Below, one piece after another: positions 1 to 7,875 of a stretch of DNA of 64,000 nt. The position numbers and the translations under genes are program-made. This stretch comes from Allopusillimonas sp008369125. Lineage in GTDB: Bacteria > Pseudomonadota > Gammaproteobacteria > Burkholderiales > Burkholderiaceae_B. The DNA lies in the NCBI RefSeq assembly GCF_008369125.1, contig NZ_VOAY01000004.1:186001-250000 (forward strand), read 5' to 3'. The notes under the pieces were generated by a model that saw nothing but the letters and a program-made list of their open reading frames with translations, searched no databases and was not told where the DNA came from. How positions within the stretch are numbered: the stretch's first letter is position 1; every line of letters begins with the position of its first letter.

Positions 1-2
1 AC

Positions 3-536
3 TGCGACCATTGCAACGCGTGCGTACCCGTCCGCATTGATGTTGCCCGTTTTCATCCCAAACGCAATCAACGCAAGTCCTGGAACCACCATAGCGACCT
101 GGTGCCACGCGACTTGCCCCTGCACTGGAATGACGAACATTTTGCACTTTATGAACACTACCAGCATGCACGTCATGCTGGCGCTGGCATGGATGAAGAC
201 AGTCGAGCCCAATACACGCAGTTTTTACTCACCAGTCGCGTCAGCTCACGCCTGATCGAGTTTCGTCAGCCCACCGGCGAGCTAAAAATGGTGTCCATTG
301 TCGATATTCTCGATACCGGTCTGTCGTCGGTGTACACTTTTTTTGATCCTGAGGCTGCCGGCAGCCTAGGCACCTACGGCATACTCTGGCAGATAGACCG
401 TTGCCGTGCCATGGGTCTGCCATGGCTCTATCTGGGGTACTGGATACAGCAAAGCCGTAAAATGATGTACAAGTCCCGCTTCCAGCCCTATCAATTGCTG
501 TATGACGGCCGCTGGCAAGATGCCGACAAAAACTAA
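3..536 (+). CDS. bpt: Aminoacyl-tRNA--protein transferase (Bpt/Ate family), 3' part
   Basis: These are the last 177 residues of a leucyl/arginyl-tRNA--protein transferase. The family transfers an amino acid from tRNA to the N-terminus of proteins (in the bacterial Bpt form, Leu onto Asp or Glu), which targets them for ClpAP degradation in the cytoplasm. The gene begins upstream of the window; the frame is open from base 3 and reads CDHCNACVPVRID, the cysteine-containing stretch of the family, before the first internal ATG at 102. The GMDEDS..QY..FL and YLGYWIQQSRKM.YK stretches typical of the C-terminal GNAT-like domain follow, and the TAA stop is at 534-536. pyrD follows 19 bp downstream on the same strand, so the two are probably cotranscribed. 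Bpt is preferred over Ate because it is the common proteobacterial type; the sequence alone does not separate them. Confidence 0.9.
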   Translation, partial: CDHCNACVPVRIDVARFHPKRNQRKSWNHHSDLVPRDLPLHWNDEHFALYEHYQHARHAGAGMDEDSRAQYTQFLLTSRVSSRLIEFRQPTGELKMVSIVDILDTGLSSVYTFFDPEAAGSLGTYGILWQIDRCRAMGLPWLYLGYWIQQSRKMMYKSRFQPYQLLYDGRWQDADKN

Positions 537-555
537 ACCTACCGTATCCTCAGGC

Positions 556-1593
556 ATGTCATTTTTATTTAATAGTTATCCGCTGGCCCGCGCCGCGCTG
601 TTCTCCATGGACGCAGAAAAGGCGCACGACCTTACGCTATCAGCTCTGCAAAAAGCCTACGACTGCAGCCTGACCCGCGGCTTGCTGGCCGCCCATCCCC
701 AACTGCCCTGCACACTAATGGGGTTATCGTTGCGTAATCCCGTAGGCCTGGCTGCCGGGCTTGATAAAAACGGCGCGCACATTGATGCACTGGGTAATCT
801 GGGCTTTGGCTTTGTCGAGGTCGGTACAGTTACTCCAAAAGCACAACCTGGCAACCCGCGCCCCCGCATGTTCAGGCTACCGCGGGCACAGTGCCTGATC
901 AACCGCATGGGCTTCAACAACCACGGGCTTGACGCCTTTATTGCCAATGTACGCAAAAGCCAATGGCGCAGCCAGGGCGGCATTCTCGGCCTCAATATTG
1001 GCAAAAATGCTGCCACCCCGATCGATAATGCTGTCGATGACTACCTGCTGGGGCTAGAAGGCGTATATGCACACGCCGATTACATCACCGTTAATATTTC
1101 ATCACCCAACACCGCCAACTTGCGCAATCTCCAGGGACGAGACGCACTTTCAGCATTGCTGTCCCCCCTGCAAGAAAAACGCAAAATGCTCGAAGATCAA
1201 TACGGGCGGCGCGTACCCCTGGCCATAAAGATCGCACCCGACCTAACAACCGAAGAAATTGATGTCATCGCCAACCTGCTGCCCCAGCATGGCATAGATG
1301 GCGTCATCGCCACTAATACCACGCTGGCTCGCGACGCGGTGCAAGGCCTGCCCTACGCCAACGAGGCAGGGGGGCTATCAGGGCCACCCGTTCATGCACT
1401 ATCGTTGGCCGTCATCAGCCGATTGCGCGAACAACTTGGTGCCGGCTACCCAATTATCGGTGTAGGCGGCATAGCCACGGGCCGCCAGGCTCAGGAGAAA
1501 ATCGCGGCAGGTGCTAATGCCGTGCAGCTTTACACCGGGCTTATCTATCAAGGCCCGGCACTGGTACAACAATGCGTTAATGCACTTAGGTAG
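556..1593 (+). CDS. pyrD: Dihydroorotate dehydrogenase (quinone), class 2
   Basis: Fourth step of UMP synthesis: oxidises dihydroorotate to orotate and passes electrons to membrane quinone through FMN. The product is 345 residues, the usual class 2 length. The N-terminal helix (about 1-35) that docks on the membrane is present. The nucleophilic serine lies in NISSPNT (about residues 180-186), as in class 2 enzymes, where class 1 has cysteine. FMN-binding stretches include GLAAGLDKNG (65-74), IGVGGI and AVQLYTGLIY near the C-terminus. An in-frame ATG at 502 overlaps the bpt end and would add 18 residues with no family counterpart, so the ATG at 556 is chosen because MSFLFNSYPLARAALF matches the family start. 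It is the second gene after bpt. Confidence 0.96.
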   Translation: MSFLFNSYPLARAALFSMDAEKAHDLTLSALQKAYDCSLTRGLLAAHPQLPCTLMGLSLRNPVGLAAGLDKNGAHIDALGNLGFGFVEVGTVTPKAQPGNPRPRMFRLPRAQCLINRMGFNNHGLDAFIANVRKSQWRSQGGILGLNIGKNAATPIDNAVDDYLLGLEGVYAHADYITVNISSPNTANLRNLQGRDALSALLSPLQEKRKMLEDQYGRRVPLAIKIAPDLTTEEIDVIANLLPQHGIDGVIATNTTLARDAVQGLPYANEAGGLSGPPVHALSLAVISRLREQLGAGYPIIGVGGIATGRQAQEKIAAGANAVQLYTGLIYQGPALVQQCVNALR

Positions 1594-1654
1594 AGCCTTG
1601 CACTTCACTTCGTTCGCTGCGATCAACTTACGGGAGGGTTTTCACCTCCAAAAG

Positions 1655-1804
1655 TGCGCCCATGCCGAACTACCCCCAGAAACTAGACACTGACCCAACC
1701 TCTCGGGTGAAGAAGGTTTAATCTGGACACGACGTTAAACATTCTCTCGTAGCGTTGTGTCTAGTTTCTCGTCACCTCTGCAGGGTCAGTTCATACTGGG
1801 CGCA
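1655..1804. repeat. Nested inverted repeats between pyrD and the phasin gene
   Basis: The 300 bp between pyrD and the phasin gene holds no convincing gene. It does hold a perfect 13-bp inverted repeat, AGAAACTAGACAC (1678-1690) and its complement at 1757-1769. Outside that is an 8-bp pair, TGCGCCCA (1655-1662) and TGGGCGCA (1797-1804), and a further pair ACTGACCC (1689-1696) / GGGTCAGT (1783-1790). The nested arrangement around a roughly 66-bp core looks like the remains of a small inverted-repeat element (MITE or insertion-sequence ends). No transposase fragment is visible and no target-site duplication could be assigned. Confidence 0.45.
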
Positions 1805-1810
1805 TGCAAA

Positions 1811-1842
1811 AAAGCCCACGGTTTTATAAACCGTGGGCTTTT
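1811..1842. terminator. Bidirectional rho-independent terminator, pyrD / phasin
   Basis: AAAGCCCACGGTTT, a four-base loop and its complement form a 14-bp stem flanked by an A-run on the left and a T-run on the right. It lies between two convergent genes and can end both transcripts. Confidence 0.85.
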
Positions 1843-1893
1843 AGCTGTAACCCAAACCAGCCCTAAAAAGACTGGCCTGACTACAAAACCTAA

Positions 1894-2475
1894 TTAGGCC
1901 TTGCGAGCAGCAGCGCGTGGAGCAGCTTTGGCAGCAGCTTCAGCGGCGTCAGCAGCAGCTTTGAACGTAGCGTCAGTAGCTGCGTTGATGTTGGACTCAG
2001 CTGCATCAGAAGCCTGGCGTACAGCCTTGCTGACTGACTCATAGGCGTTGTTGGCAGTAGCCACCGACGACTTCATCAGTGCAACAGCACCTTCGGAGCC
2101 GGTAGGGGCATTCTTGGCGATTTGATCAATGGCTTCGGTAACCTGCTGCTGGCCCTGGGCGATTTGACCTTCGGTCAGCTTGGACAGATCAACCTGCACA
2201 CCCGACAGAATGTCGTAAACGTGCTTGCTGTAAGCCAAGGATTTTTCAGCGTTAGGCTGAACCAGGCCCGACGTAAACGCAACAGCGTCTTGTGCGTCTT
2301 TGATCTGAACGACTTGCTGCGATTTTTCGGCAACTTCGTCAAGCGTGGCTTTCACGACCTTGAGGTTAAGATCGATAAGTTTTTCGAAACCAGCGAAAAG
2401 CGTGCCTTGGACTGCAAGCATGTTATCAAGAACTGCTTTCTGGCTGGCTGCTACGTGTTGGGGGATCGCGCTCAT
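1894..2475 (-). CDS. Phasin family protein
   Basis: A 193-residue granule-associated protein expected to coat polyhydroxyalkanoate inclusions and control their size and number. The sequence is almost entirely helical and Ala/Gln/Lys rich, begins MSAIPQHVAASQKAVLDNM, and fits the betaproteobacterial phasin_2 family over roughly residues 5-140; the last 50 residues are an Ala-rich tail ending in basic residues. The start is supported by AAGGAA a few bases upstream of the ATG. The promoter region is distinctive, with two PhaR-like operators around the -35/-10 elements (see 2595-2665), which ties the gene to PHA metabolism even though no phaC, phaA or phaB lies in the window. The gene is monocistronic and ends at the bidirectional terminator at 1811-1842. 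Confidence 0.9.
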   Translation of the reverse strand: MSAIPQHVAASQKAVLDNMLAVQGTLFAGFEKLIDLNLKVVKATLDEVAEKSQQVVQIKDAQDAVAFTSGLVQPNAEKSLAYSKHVYDILSGVQVDLSKLTEGQIAQGQQQVTEAIDQIAKNAPTGSEGAVALMKSSVATANNAYESVSKAVRQASDAAESNINAATDATFKAAADAAEAAAKAAPRAAARKA

Positions 2476-2594
2476 GGTATTTCCTTATGGTGGAACCGCT
2501 ATCTAAGCGGATTCAAAATGGTTGAACAGAGTTCAAGCTTAAAAATAAAGAAGGCCCAGCAAATCACCTAACAACTGTGTTGAGAAACCTTCGA

Positions 2595-2665
2595 TGCTGC
2601 AATGCACAATTAGAAGTTTACCTTAATAAACAACGAAGTCAAGAAAAAATGCTGCATTGCAATAA
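2595..2665 (-). promoter_or_regulatory. Phasin promoter flanked by two PhaR-like operators
   Basis: Reading the minus strand, TTGACT (2637-2642) and TAAACT (2615-2620) are separated by 16 bp and make a sigma-70 type promoter with a predicted start near 2608 and a leader of about 130 nt. Two related motifs flank it. TGCTGCAATGCACAA (2595-2609) sits at the predicted start site, and TGCTGCATTGCAA (2650-2662) lies just upstream of the -35. In Ralstonia eutropha PhaR represses phaP1 by binding at the start site and just upstream of the -35. The motif match and its placement are seen; binding is inferred. Confidence 0.65.
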
Positions 2666-2695
2666 ATACCTGTTGGTACCACCCAACAAGCGTAA

Positions 2696-2705
2696 CCCCC
2701 CCCCC
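2696..2705. repeat. C10 homopolymer upstream of the phasin promoter
   Basis: Ten consecutive C residues lie about 55 bp upstream of the phasin -35 element. The rest of the 2476-3048 intergenic stretch (573 bp) outside the promoter and this tract shows no gene or terminator that I can support. Confidence 0.8.
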
Positions 2706-3048
2706 GCTTGAGGCGAAACCCTGCAGATAAGCTTGATGTGATCCGGCCTTGAAGATTTTGTAATGAGTATTTAACACTGCACCGGGTTACCTGATAGCAG
2801 GCCTTTGCTAGTCGCCCAAAAAAGACGATGGCCTTGCCGATCACTCTGATCAAGGTCGCATTTTAGAAACGCATGCCTGCCCGAGCCGGGAGCTGCGACA
2901 CACCAGCAGGGACTATATGAAAAAATAATATCGCAGCAACGCAGCGAGTAGATCTGATGAAAAGCTAAAGCAATGAGTTGCCCTCATTGATCGCCCATGG
3001 CCCTCAGGCAGCGCGGCAATGCAGCAGTCACTTGCCCCTAGCTTATAG

Positions 3049-3861
3049 CTATTGCTCAGCCTCATAGCCCAGCGATTCGGAAATGGCGGCTGCTGTACGC
3101 AGCAATATGGGTATCCATTCATCGCGCATACGCTCGGCAGGAGCAGAAAGCGACAAACCGGCCTGCAACTTGCCGGAGTCGTCATAGACCCCCGCTGCAA
3201 TACACCGCACGCCTAGTTCAAGCTCTTCGTTATCGCGTGAATAGCCGTGACGCCTTACCAGCGCCAGGTCGCGCTCGAGTTGATCAAGCTGTGTGATGCT
3301 GTTGCGCGTCGTGCCCGCCAGGCCTGTACGCGTAGCGTAGGCACGTACCAGACGGGGATCTACCACCGACAGAAAAAGCTTACCGGTAGACGTAAGGTGC
3401 AGAGGTGCCCTGCCTCCGATGGCGCGCACCACTTGCATGCCCGACCGCTCGCTCCAGGAGCGCTCGATATAAACGATTTCGTCGCCTTGCTGCAGCGACA
3501 GGTTGACGGTTTGGCCGGTAAGTTTGTGCAATTCGCGCATGTGCTCAATGGCCACTTCACGAACATTAAGCCGGCCCTTTACCAAAGAACCCAGTTCGAG
3601 CAGTCGCATGCCCAGCTGATACATACCACTATCTACCCGCTCCACATAACGGCCCACAACCAGATCGTTAAGTATGCGGTGTGTCGTGGACGTGTGCAGC
3701 CCCGTGGCCGCCGCCAGATCTTTCAGAGCCATGGGGTCAGGGCGCGTGGCTAGTACATCGAGCAGCAGCATAGCGCGCTCAAGCACCTGAATGGTGATGT
3801 GAAGATCAGTAACGGGCGCGAGCCCGTTGGCGGTAGCGCTTAGTAAAGTAGTTCGTGGCAT
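3049..3861 (-). CDS. IclR family transcriptional regulator
   Basis: A 270-residue DNA-binding regulator. The N-terminal winged helix-turn-helix covers about residues 22-85: VLERAMLLLDVLA, then LKDLAAATGLHTSTTHRILNDL as recognition region, then a wing ending YQLG. The C-terminal effector-binding domain (about 100-265) has the family pattern VNLSLQQGDEIVYIER..., GGRAPLHLTSTGKLFL, RRHGYSRDNEELELGVRCIAA and LSLSAPAERM. IclR proteins usually control catabolic or transport operons. No such operon is adjacent: it lies 69 bp behind the CinA-type gene on the same strand, with the phasin gene further on, so its targets cannot be guessed. The start at 3861 leaves a 22-residue N-terminal extension before the HTH; no strong ribosome-binding site distinguishes other starts. 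Confidence 0.92.
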   Translation of the reverse strand: MPRTTLLSATANGLAPVTDLHITIQVLERAMLLLDVLATRPDPMALKDLAAATGLHTSTTHRILNDLVVGRYVERVDSGMYQLGMRLLELGSLVKGRLNVREVAIEHMRELHKLTGQTVNLSLQQGDEIVYIERSWSERSGMQVVRAIGGRAPLHLTSTGKLFLSVVDPRLVRAYATRTGLAGTTRNSITQLDQLERDLALVRRHGYSRDNEELELGVRCIAAGVYDDSGKLQAGLSLSAPAERMRDEWIPILLRTAAAISESLGYEAEQ

Positions 3862-3930
3862 GGTTTTGTGCTTATTGTGATGCGGCGCAACAATTCCATA
3901 TTATGAAATTTTCAACAGGATTAGCAAGCA

Positions 3931-4737
3931 TTATTTTTCGGGAGGATTTAGCTGCCCACCAACCCGTAAAACCTCTTCCCGTAAATACGCCAAGGCCTCG
4001 GCGGCAGCAACGGGTTCACCCTTTACACCCAGATCAATGTGAGGATGCCCGCCATCGCCCATGCTGGGCAGGCTGAATGCCTTGACACCCGGCCAGCGAC
4101 GCTCAAGCTCTTCGAGTGCTGGTGTAATGCGGGATTCAGGTAGCCTGAAGGCCAGAAACGAATGCTCTACACGTGATACCTGATGGTGCTGGTTGGCATA
4201 GCGGGTGTCGAGAGTCCATTCCATCATGGGCCAGGCCATGACCGGAAAACCGGGCATAAAGGTATGGTCTTTGATAAAAAAGCCGGGAATCTTGTTATAA
4301 GGGTTGGGCACAATCTCGGCACCGACAGGAAACACCCCCATTTGCAGGCGTTGCTGGTTTTCGGGCAACAACATGTCGGCACTGCCCTGCCCCTTACGGG
4401 CGCTGTCAGCACACCGCTCGGCGATGAGGCGCTCTGCATCAGGGTGCAGCGCGAGAGGCAGCCCGAGCGCTTCGGCGGCCGCTTGACGCGTTTGATCGTC
4501 AGGCGTGGCACCTATGCCACCACACGAAAATACAATATCGCCACTGGCGAAGCTGCGCTTCAGCGTGGTCACGATAGTGGCTCGCTCATCGGAGATAAAC
4601 TCGGCACCACCCAGATGCATGCCGCGCTGGGACAACAACTGCACCAGTGTAGAAAAATGCTTGTCCTGGCGCCGACCGGAGAGAATTTCGTCGCCGATGA
4701 TAATTAGCCGCACTTTGCGGAGATCAGTAGAGCTCAT
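3931..4737 (-). CDS. CinA N-terminal-type (MoCF domain) protein
   Basis: A 268-residue stand-alone version of the molybdopterin-binding-like (MoCF/COG1058) domain that forms the first half of CinA; the CinA nicotinamide-nucleotide deamidase half is absent. The fold signature is seen in IIIGDEILSGRRQDKH (about 12-27), DIVFSCGGIGATPDDQTRQAAAEA (about 67-90) and IPGFFIKDHTFMPGFPVM (about 149-166). Members of this group have been linked to ADP-ribose/nucleotide hydrolysis in some bacteria, but the activity of the stand-alone form is not settled and I do not assign one. It lies 24 bp downstream of the EI24 gene and upstream of the IclR gene on the same strand, so EI24 and this gene are likely cotranscribed. 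Confidence 0.88.
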   Translation of the reverse strand: MSSTDLRKVRLIIIGDEILSGRRQDKHFSTLVQLLSQRGMHLGGAEFISDERATIVTTLKRSFASGDIVFSCGGIGATPDDQTRQAAAEALGLPLALHPDAERLIAERCADSARKGQGSADMLLPENQQRLQMGVFPVGAEIVPNPYNKIPGFFIKDHTFMPGFPVMAWPMMEWTLDTRYANQHHQVSRVEHSFLAFRLPESRITPALEELERRWPGVKAFSLPSMGDGGHPHIDLGVKGEPVAAAEALAYLREEVLRVGGQLNPPEK

Positions 4738-4761
4738 ATCGCAGAACCTGCTATGAAGGGA

Positions 4762-5556
4762 TCAGACATCAATAACTCGTTGCGCGCGCAACTGGCGCAA
4801 AGCTTCGAGGCTGAAATGTGCGAAGACCAGGGCGGAAAATACCGGCAACACCAACCACGCTGGCGGGAAAAGATTAATAAGCGCAAGCACGCCACCAATA
4901 AGCCATAACTGCCGTTTGTGGCGCTTCCAGATAAGACGTCGCTCTTCGCTGCTGGCGTGCTCAACGATGGCGTCGACACTAAGCATGCGGGTAAAGGCAA
5001 ACGCCCACCAGAAGATTGGCAGCAGCACCGCCAGCGGCGGCACCAGCCACAGCGGCATGGTCAACAACCAGCCTACAACAAACAACAGCCCAACCCAGAT
5101 GGCATTCCATCCACTGACCGCAGTAGGCATTTGCCCCTGGCGCTTGAGCCCGATGTACTCGCGTTTTTCTATGTGCTTGAGTACCAGCGGCATAACCACG
5201 ACAGCCGCGATGATGAGGCCAAGTATGCCCGACATGGGTAGCAAAATGCCTGCCGCCATGATGGAGACCATATAAACTTTTATCGAGAACAGACCAATGC
5301 CGACCAACCACTGGTCAACGTAATTAACCATGTCCCAATTGGCCGTTTCAGCAACAAGCCAGTTTGTAAGCGGCGACCAGAATGCCCAAAGCAATATAAT
5401 GGCCCCAAGCAGGGCGACGACGAAGGGCAACAGCAGTGCGCCCAGCATCTTGGGATGGCACTGGGTTAAAAAAGCCCGCTTGAACGCAACAATGACGGCC
5501 TCTACCCCTGTGGGGGCATGGCGTGGGTCTCGAGAGACGATTTCAGATTCACTCAT
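4762..5556 (-). CDS. EI24 / CysZ-like integral membrane protein
   Basis: A 264-residue inner-membrane protein of the EI24 (etoposide-induced 2.4) family, which includes the sulfate permease CysZ; the substrate of this member is not known. Four or five hydrophobic segments are visible: about 35-62, 95-135, 150-195 (two close helices with WLLTMPLWLVPPLAVLLPIFWW) and 220-250. The usual family motif A(F)TRMLSVDAIVEHASSEER lies between the last two helices. The start is taken at the ATG 5556, seven bases after an AAGG; a TTG at 5559 just precedes it. It heads a two-gene unit with the CinA-type gene (24 bp gap). The divergent thioredoxin-like gene starts about 60 bp away. Confidence 0.85.
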   Translation of the reverse strand: MSESEIVSRDPRHAPTGVEAVIVAFKRAFLTQCHPKMLGALLLPFVVALLGAIILLWAFWSPLTNWLVAETANWDMVNYVDQWLVGIGLFSIKVYMVSIMAAGILLPMSGILGLIIAAVVVMPLVLKHIEKREYIGLKRQGQMPTAVSGWNAIWVGLLFVVGWLLTMPLWLVPPLAVLLPIFWWAFAFTRMLSVDAIVEHASSEERRLIWKRHKRQLWLIGGVLALINLFPPAWLVLPVFSALVFAHFSLEALRQLRAQRVIDV

Positions 5557-5614
5557 CAATTAGCCTTCGTATGCAACACAGCAATCATAATCAAACCGGG
5601 TGGTATTTGTCTTT

Positions 5615-6001
5615 ATGTCAGTATTTGATCCGCAATTTAATGCCGACGCGCTGCTCGCGCGACTCGAGACCAGCAGTGGTCTGATCGTGGCTTGCTATTG
5701 CGCACAATGGTGCAGGTCGTGCACCGAGTATCGGCCATCCTTTGACGCATTGGCCACGCGCTGGCCACAACACACCTTTGCCTGGATAGACATTGAAGAA
5801 AGCCCTGAACTCCTCGATGACGAGGACGTCGAAAACTTTCCTACGATACTGATGCAGAGCTCGAGAGGCAATGTATTTTTTGGTGCGATGTTGCCACACA
5901 TCAGCCACCTTGAGCGCCTGATCGAGCGTTTTGATGAAAAAGCCCCTGCCTTAGAACAGGGGCCTGGACCACTAAGGGCGTTGCTATCGGCCACCACCTA
6001 G
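5615..6001 (+). CDS. Thioredoxin family protein
   Basis: A small cytoplasmic thioredoxin-fold protein of 128 residues, slightly longer than thioredoxin (about 108). The redox site reads WCRSC (Cys33 and Cys36) instead of WCGPC, following ACYCAQ. The cis-proline region is present as VENFPTILMQ (about 72-81), along with a C-terminal helix. The ATG at 5615 (MSVFDPQF) is preferred over 5600, which would add five hydrophobic residues. The non-Pro centre (RS) suggests a redox potential different from TrxA, so a role as a specialised thiol reductase is possible. Its 3' end overlaps the 3' end of rhlE by 18 bp on the opposite strand. No partner reductase is nearby. Confidence 0.88.
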   Translation: MSVFDPQFNADALLARLETSSGLIVACYCAQWCRSCTEYRPSFDALATRWPQHTFAWIDIEESPELLDDEDVENFPTILMQSSRGNVFFGAMLPHISHLERLIERFDEKAPALEQGPGPLRALLSATT

Positions 6002-7360
6002 TAAAAGGCCCACTGATTTCTTGCCATTACCATTGGAAGACCGGGATCTTGCTGTTTCGGCGGCAGCCGCTGCTGGCACCGATGGTACATAAGGCCGGGA
6101 GAAAAAGTCATCTGCCGGCTGTGTTGATGCGCCAGAACTCTGATGGTGACGCTCGCGGCCAATTGGTCGCGGCGTGCGTGCAACGCTGGGAAGCACCAAA
6201 TTGCCACGCGGTATGGTGGTTTTGATCAGCTTTTCGATGTCGAGCAAGTAGCGCTCTTCTTCAGGCGCAAAAAAGGCAATGGCCTCACCCGAGTTTCCGG
6301 CACGGCCCGTACGGCCTATACGGTGCACGTAATCTTCAGCGTTGTAGGGCAAATCGTAATTGATGACGCATGGCACACCCGCCACGTCCAGCCCGCGGGC
6401 GGCAACATCTGTGGCAACCAGCACTTCGAGCTCACCGGCCTTGAAGGCCTCAAGCGCTTTCATACGGTCACGCTGGCTTTTGTCGCCGTGTATGGACTCG
6501 GCTTTTACGCCATCGCGCACAAGTTCGCGGGCGAGGCGGCCCGTACCGATCTTGGTATTTGAAAACACAATTACCTGGTTGAAGCCACGCGACTTTACAA
6601 GGTGTACCACAGCGGCACGCTTCTGGCTGCCAGCCAGAGGATAAGCAATTTGCGTGACAGTATCGGCGGTTGCATTGCGTGCGGCGACTTCGATCTCGAC
6701 GGGATTATTGAGCAACGTACGACCCAGTTTGCGGATCTCGTTGCTGAATGTGGCCGAGAACAGCAGGCCCTGGCGCTTTGTTGGCAACAAACGCACAATG
6801 CGGTCAAGATCCGGCATAAAGCCCATGTCGAGCATGCGGTCTGCTTCGTCAAGAACCAGAATACCCACCTGGCTCAAATTGACGTTTTTTTGCTCAACGT
6901 GATCAAGAAGACGACCTGGCGTAGCGATTAACACCTCACACCCCCGACGCAATGCATCGCGCTGCGGCCCGATATCAACACCACCAAACACAACCGTAGA
7001 GCGCAATGGCGTGTGTTTGCTGTAGGTGGCCACGCTTTCGGCAACCTGGTCTGCCAGTTCGCGGGTAGGCGTGAGTATTAACGCCCGAACCGGGTGCCGC
7101 GCAGGCGACGCACTGGCACTGGCAAAATGCATTAACCTGTGCAAAATGGGAAGCGTAAAGGCTGCCGTTTTACCCGTTCCGGTTTGCGCCGCACCCATAA
7201 CATCGAGCCCGTCGATGACTTTTGGAATGGCCTGGGCCTGAATGGGTGTAGGAATGGTATAGCCGGTTTCGGAAACAGCCTGCAAGATACTGGGGTGCAA
7301 GCCAAAGTCGGCAAACGTAGTAGTTGGTGTATCGGTAGGAGTTTGTATGGTATTTGTCAT
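5984..7360 (-). CDS. rhlE: DEAD-box RNA helicase RhlE
   Basis: An ATP-dependent RNA helicase of 458 residues involved in ribosome assembly or RNA decay. Ordered motifs: Q motif region FADFGLHPSILQAV..GYTIPTPIQ (about 17-43), Walker A AQTGTGKT, TPTRELA, TPGR, DEAD inside VLDEADRMLDMGF, SAT, then in the second RecA domain ARGLD and HRIGRTGRAG. The C-terminal tail from about 400 is Pro/Ser/Arg rich and ends in a Gly/Lys patch, as in RhlE. The ATG at 7360 (MTNTIQTPTD) is chosen; the longer ORF from 7438 adds a basic stretch without family similarity. azlD ends 170 bp upstream on the same strand, with a strong hairpin (7490-7519) between. The 3' end overlaps the thioredoxin gene in convergent orientation. 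Confidence 0.93.
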   Translation of the reverse strand: MTNTIQTPTDTPTTTFADFGLHPSILQAVSETGYTIPTPIQAQAIPKVIDGLDVMGAAQTGTGKTAAFTLPILHRLMHFASASASPARHPVRALILTPTRELADQVAESVATYSKHTPLRSTVVFGGVDIGPQRDALRRGCEVLIATPGRLLDHVEQKNVNLSQVGILVLDEADRMLDMGFMPDLDRIVRLLPTKRQGLLFSATFSNEIRKLGRTLLNNPVEIEVAARNATADTVTQIAYPLAGSQKRAAVVHLVKSRGFNQVIVFSNTKIGTGRLARELVRDGVKAESIHGDKSQRDRMKALEAFKAGELEVLVATDVAARGLDVAGVPCVINYDLPYNAEDYVHRIGRTGRAGNSGEAIAFFAPEEERYLLDIEKLIKTTIPRGNLVLPSVARTPRPIGRERHHQSSGASTQPADDFFSRPYVPSVPAAAAAETARSRSSNGNGKKSVGLLLGGGR

Positions 7361-7489
7361 TGAAAATGGATTATGGCCAACGCGGGAGTATCCAGCGCGT
7401 GGCGCGGGTAACCGGGTTATTTTACCCTCCGCAGGCACTTCCTGACATATTTATGACGTATTCGCAAGATGGTAGCAGCACTTATTATG

Positions 7490-7519
7490 CCATTATGTTG
7501 TGTAAATGCAACATAATGG
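7490..7519. terminator. Strong hairpin between azlD and rhlE
   Basis: CCATTATGTTG, an 8-base loop and its perfect complement give an 11-bp stem 11 bp beyond the azlD stop. No U-run follows on the minus strand, so it may be a weak terminator or 3'-end stabiliser, or alternatively an operator upstream of rhlE. Confidence 0.5.
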
Positions 7520-7530
7520 GCTGCTAAATT

Positions 7531-7875
7531 TTAAAACAAGCCCACCACCATCTGCAAAACCCAAAGCGCGACCATGCCACTCACAATAACCAGCACGGTG
7601 CTGCGGGTACGCAAAAACACAAGCACCGCCACCACAGCGGCAAGTAGCCTAATGTCGAATTCGGGCCCGACACCCGCCTGCCATGGCATGATTTCGGGCA
7701 CAACAATACCAATAAGCGCCGCCGTTGGGGCATAGCGCAAAGCCCTGCGTACGCCATCCGACAGCGTCACGCGGTCGCCAAACAGAAAGTACACCGTGCG
7801 TGTAATGACGCTGCACAGCGTAAGTACGCCGATAGCCCCAAGTACATATAGATCGTAGTCAGAAGCACCCATCAT
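7531..7875 (-). CDS. azlD: AzlD family amino-acid exporter small subunit
   Basis: A 114-residue membrane protein with four predicted helices, the small partner of AzlC in branched-chain (or other) amino-acid efflux. Family features are the early YDLYVLGAIGVLTLCSVITRTVYFL helix, then LSDGVRRALRYAPTAALIGIVVPEIM, and a C-terminal helix pair with FLRTRSTVLVIVSGMVALWVLQ. The start overlaps the azlC stop by 4 bp (ATGA), so the two are translationally coupled. Beside ilvE, transcribed away from it, the pair fits a role in controlling valine/leucine/isoleucine levels; that is inference from context. Confidence 0.88.
   Translation of the reverse strand: MMGASDYDLYVLGAIGVLTLCSVITRTVYFLFGDRVTLSDGVRRALRYAPTAALIGIVVPEIMPWQAGVGPEFDIRLLAAVVAVLVFLRTRSTVLVIVSGMVALWVLQMVVGLF

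Noticed and set aside
2623..2853. 76-residue minus-strand ORF crossing the C10 tract
   Set aside because: It covers the phasin promoter and operator and has random composition with no ribosome-binding site.
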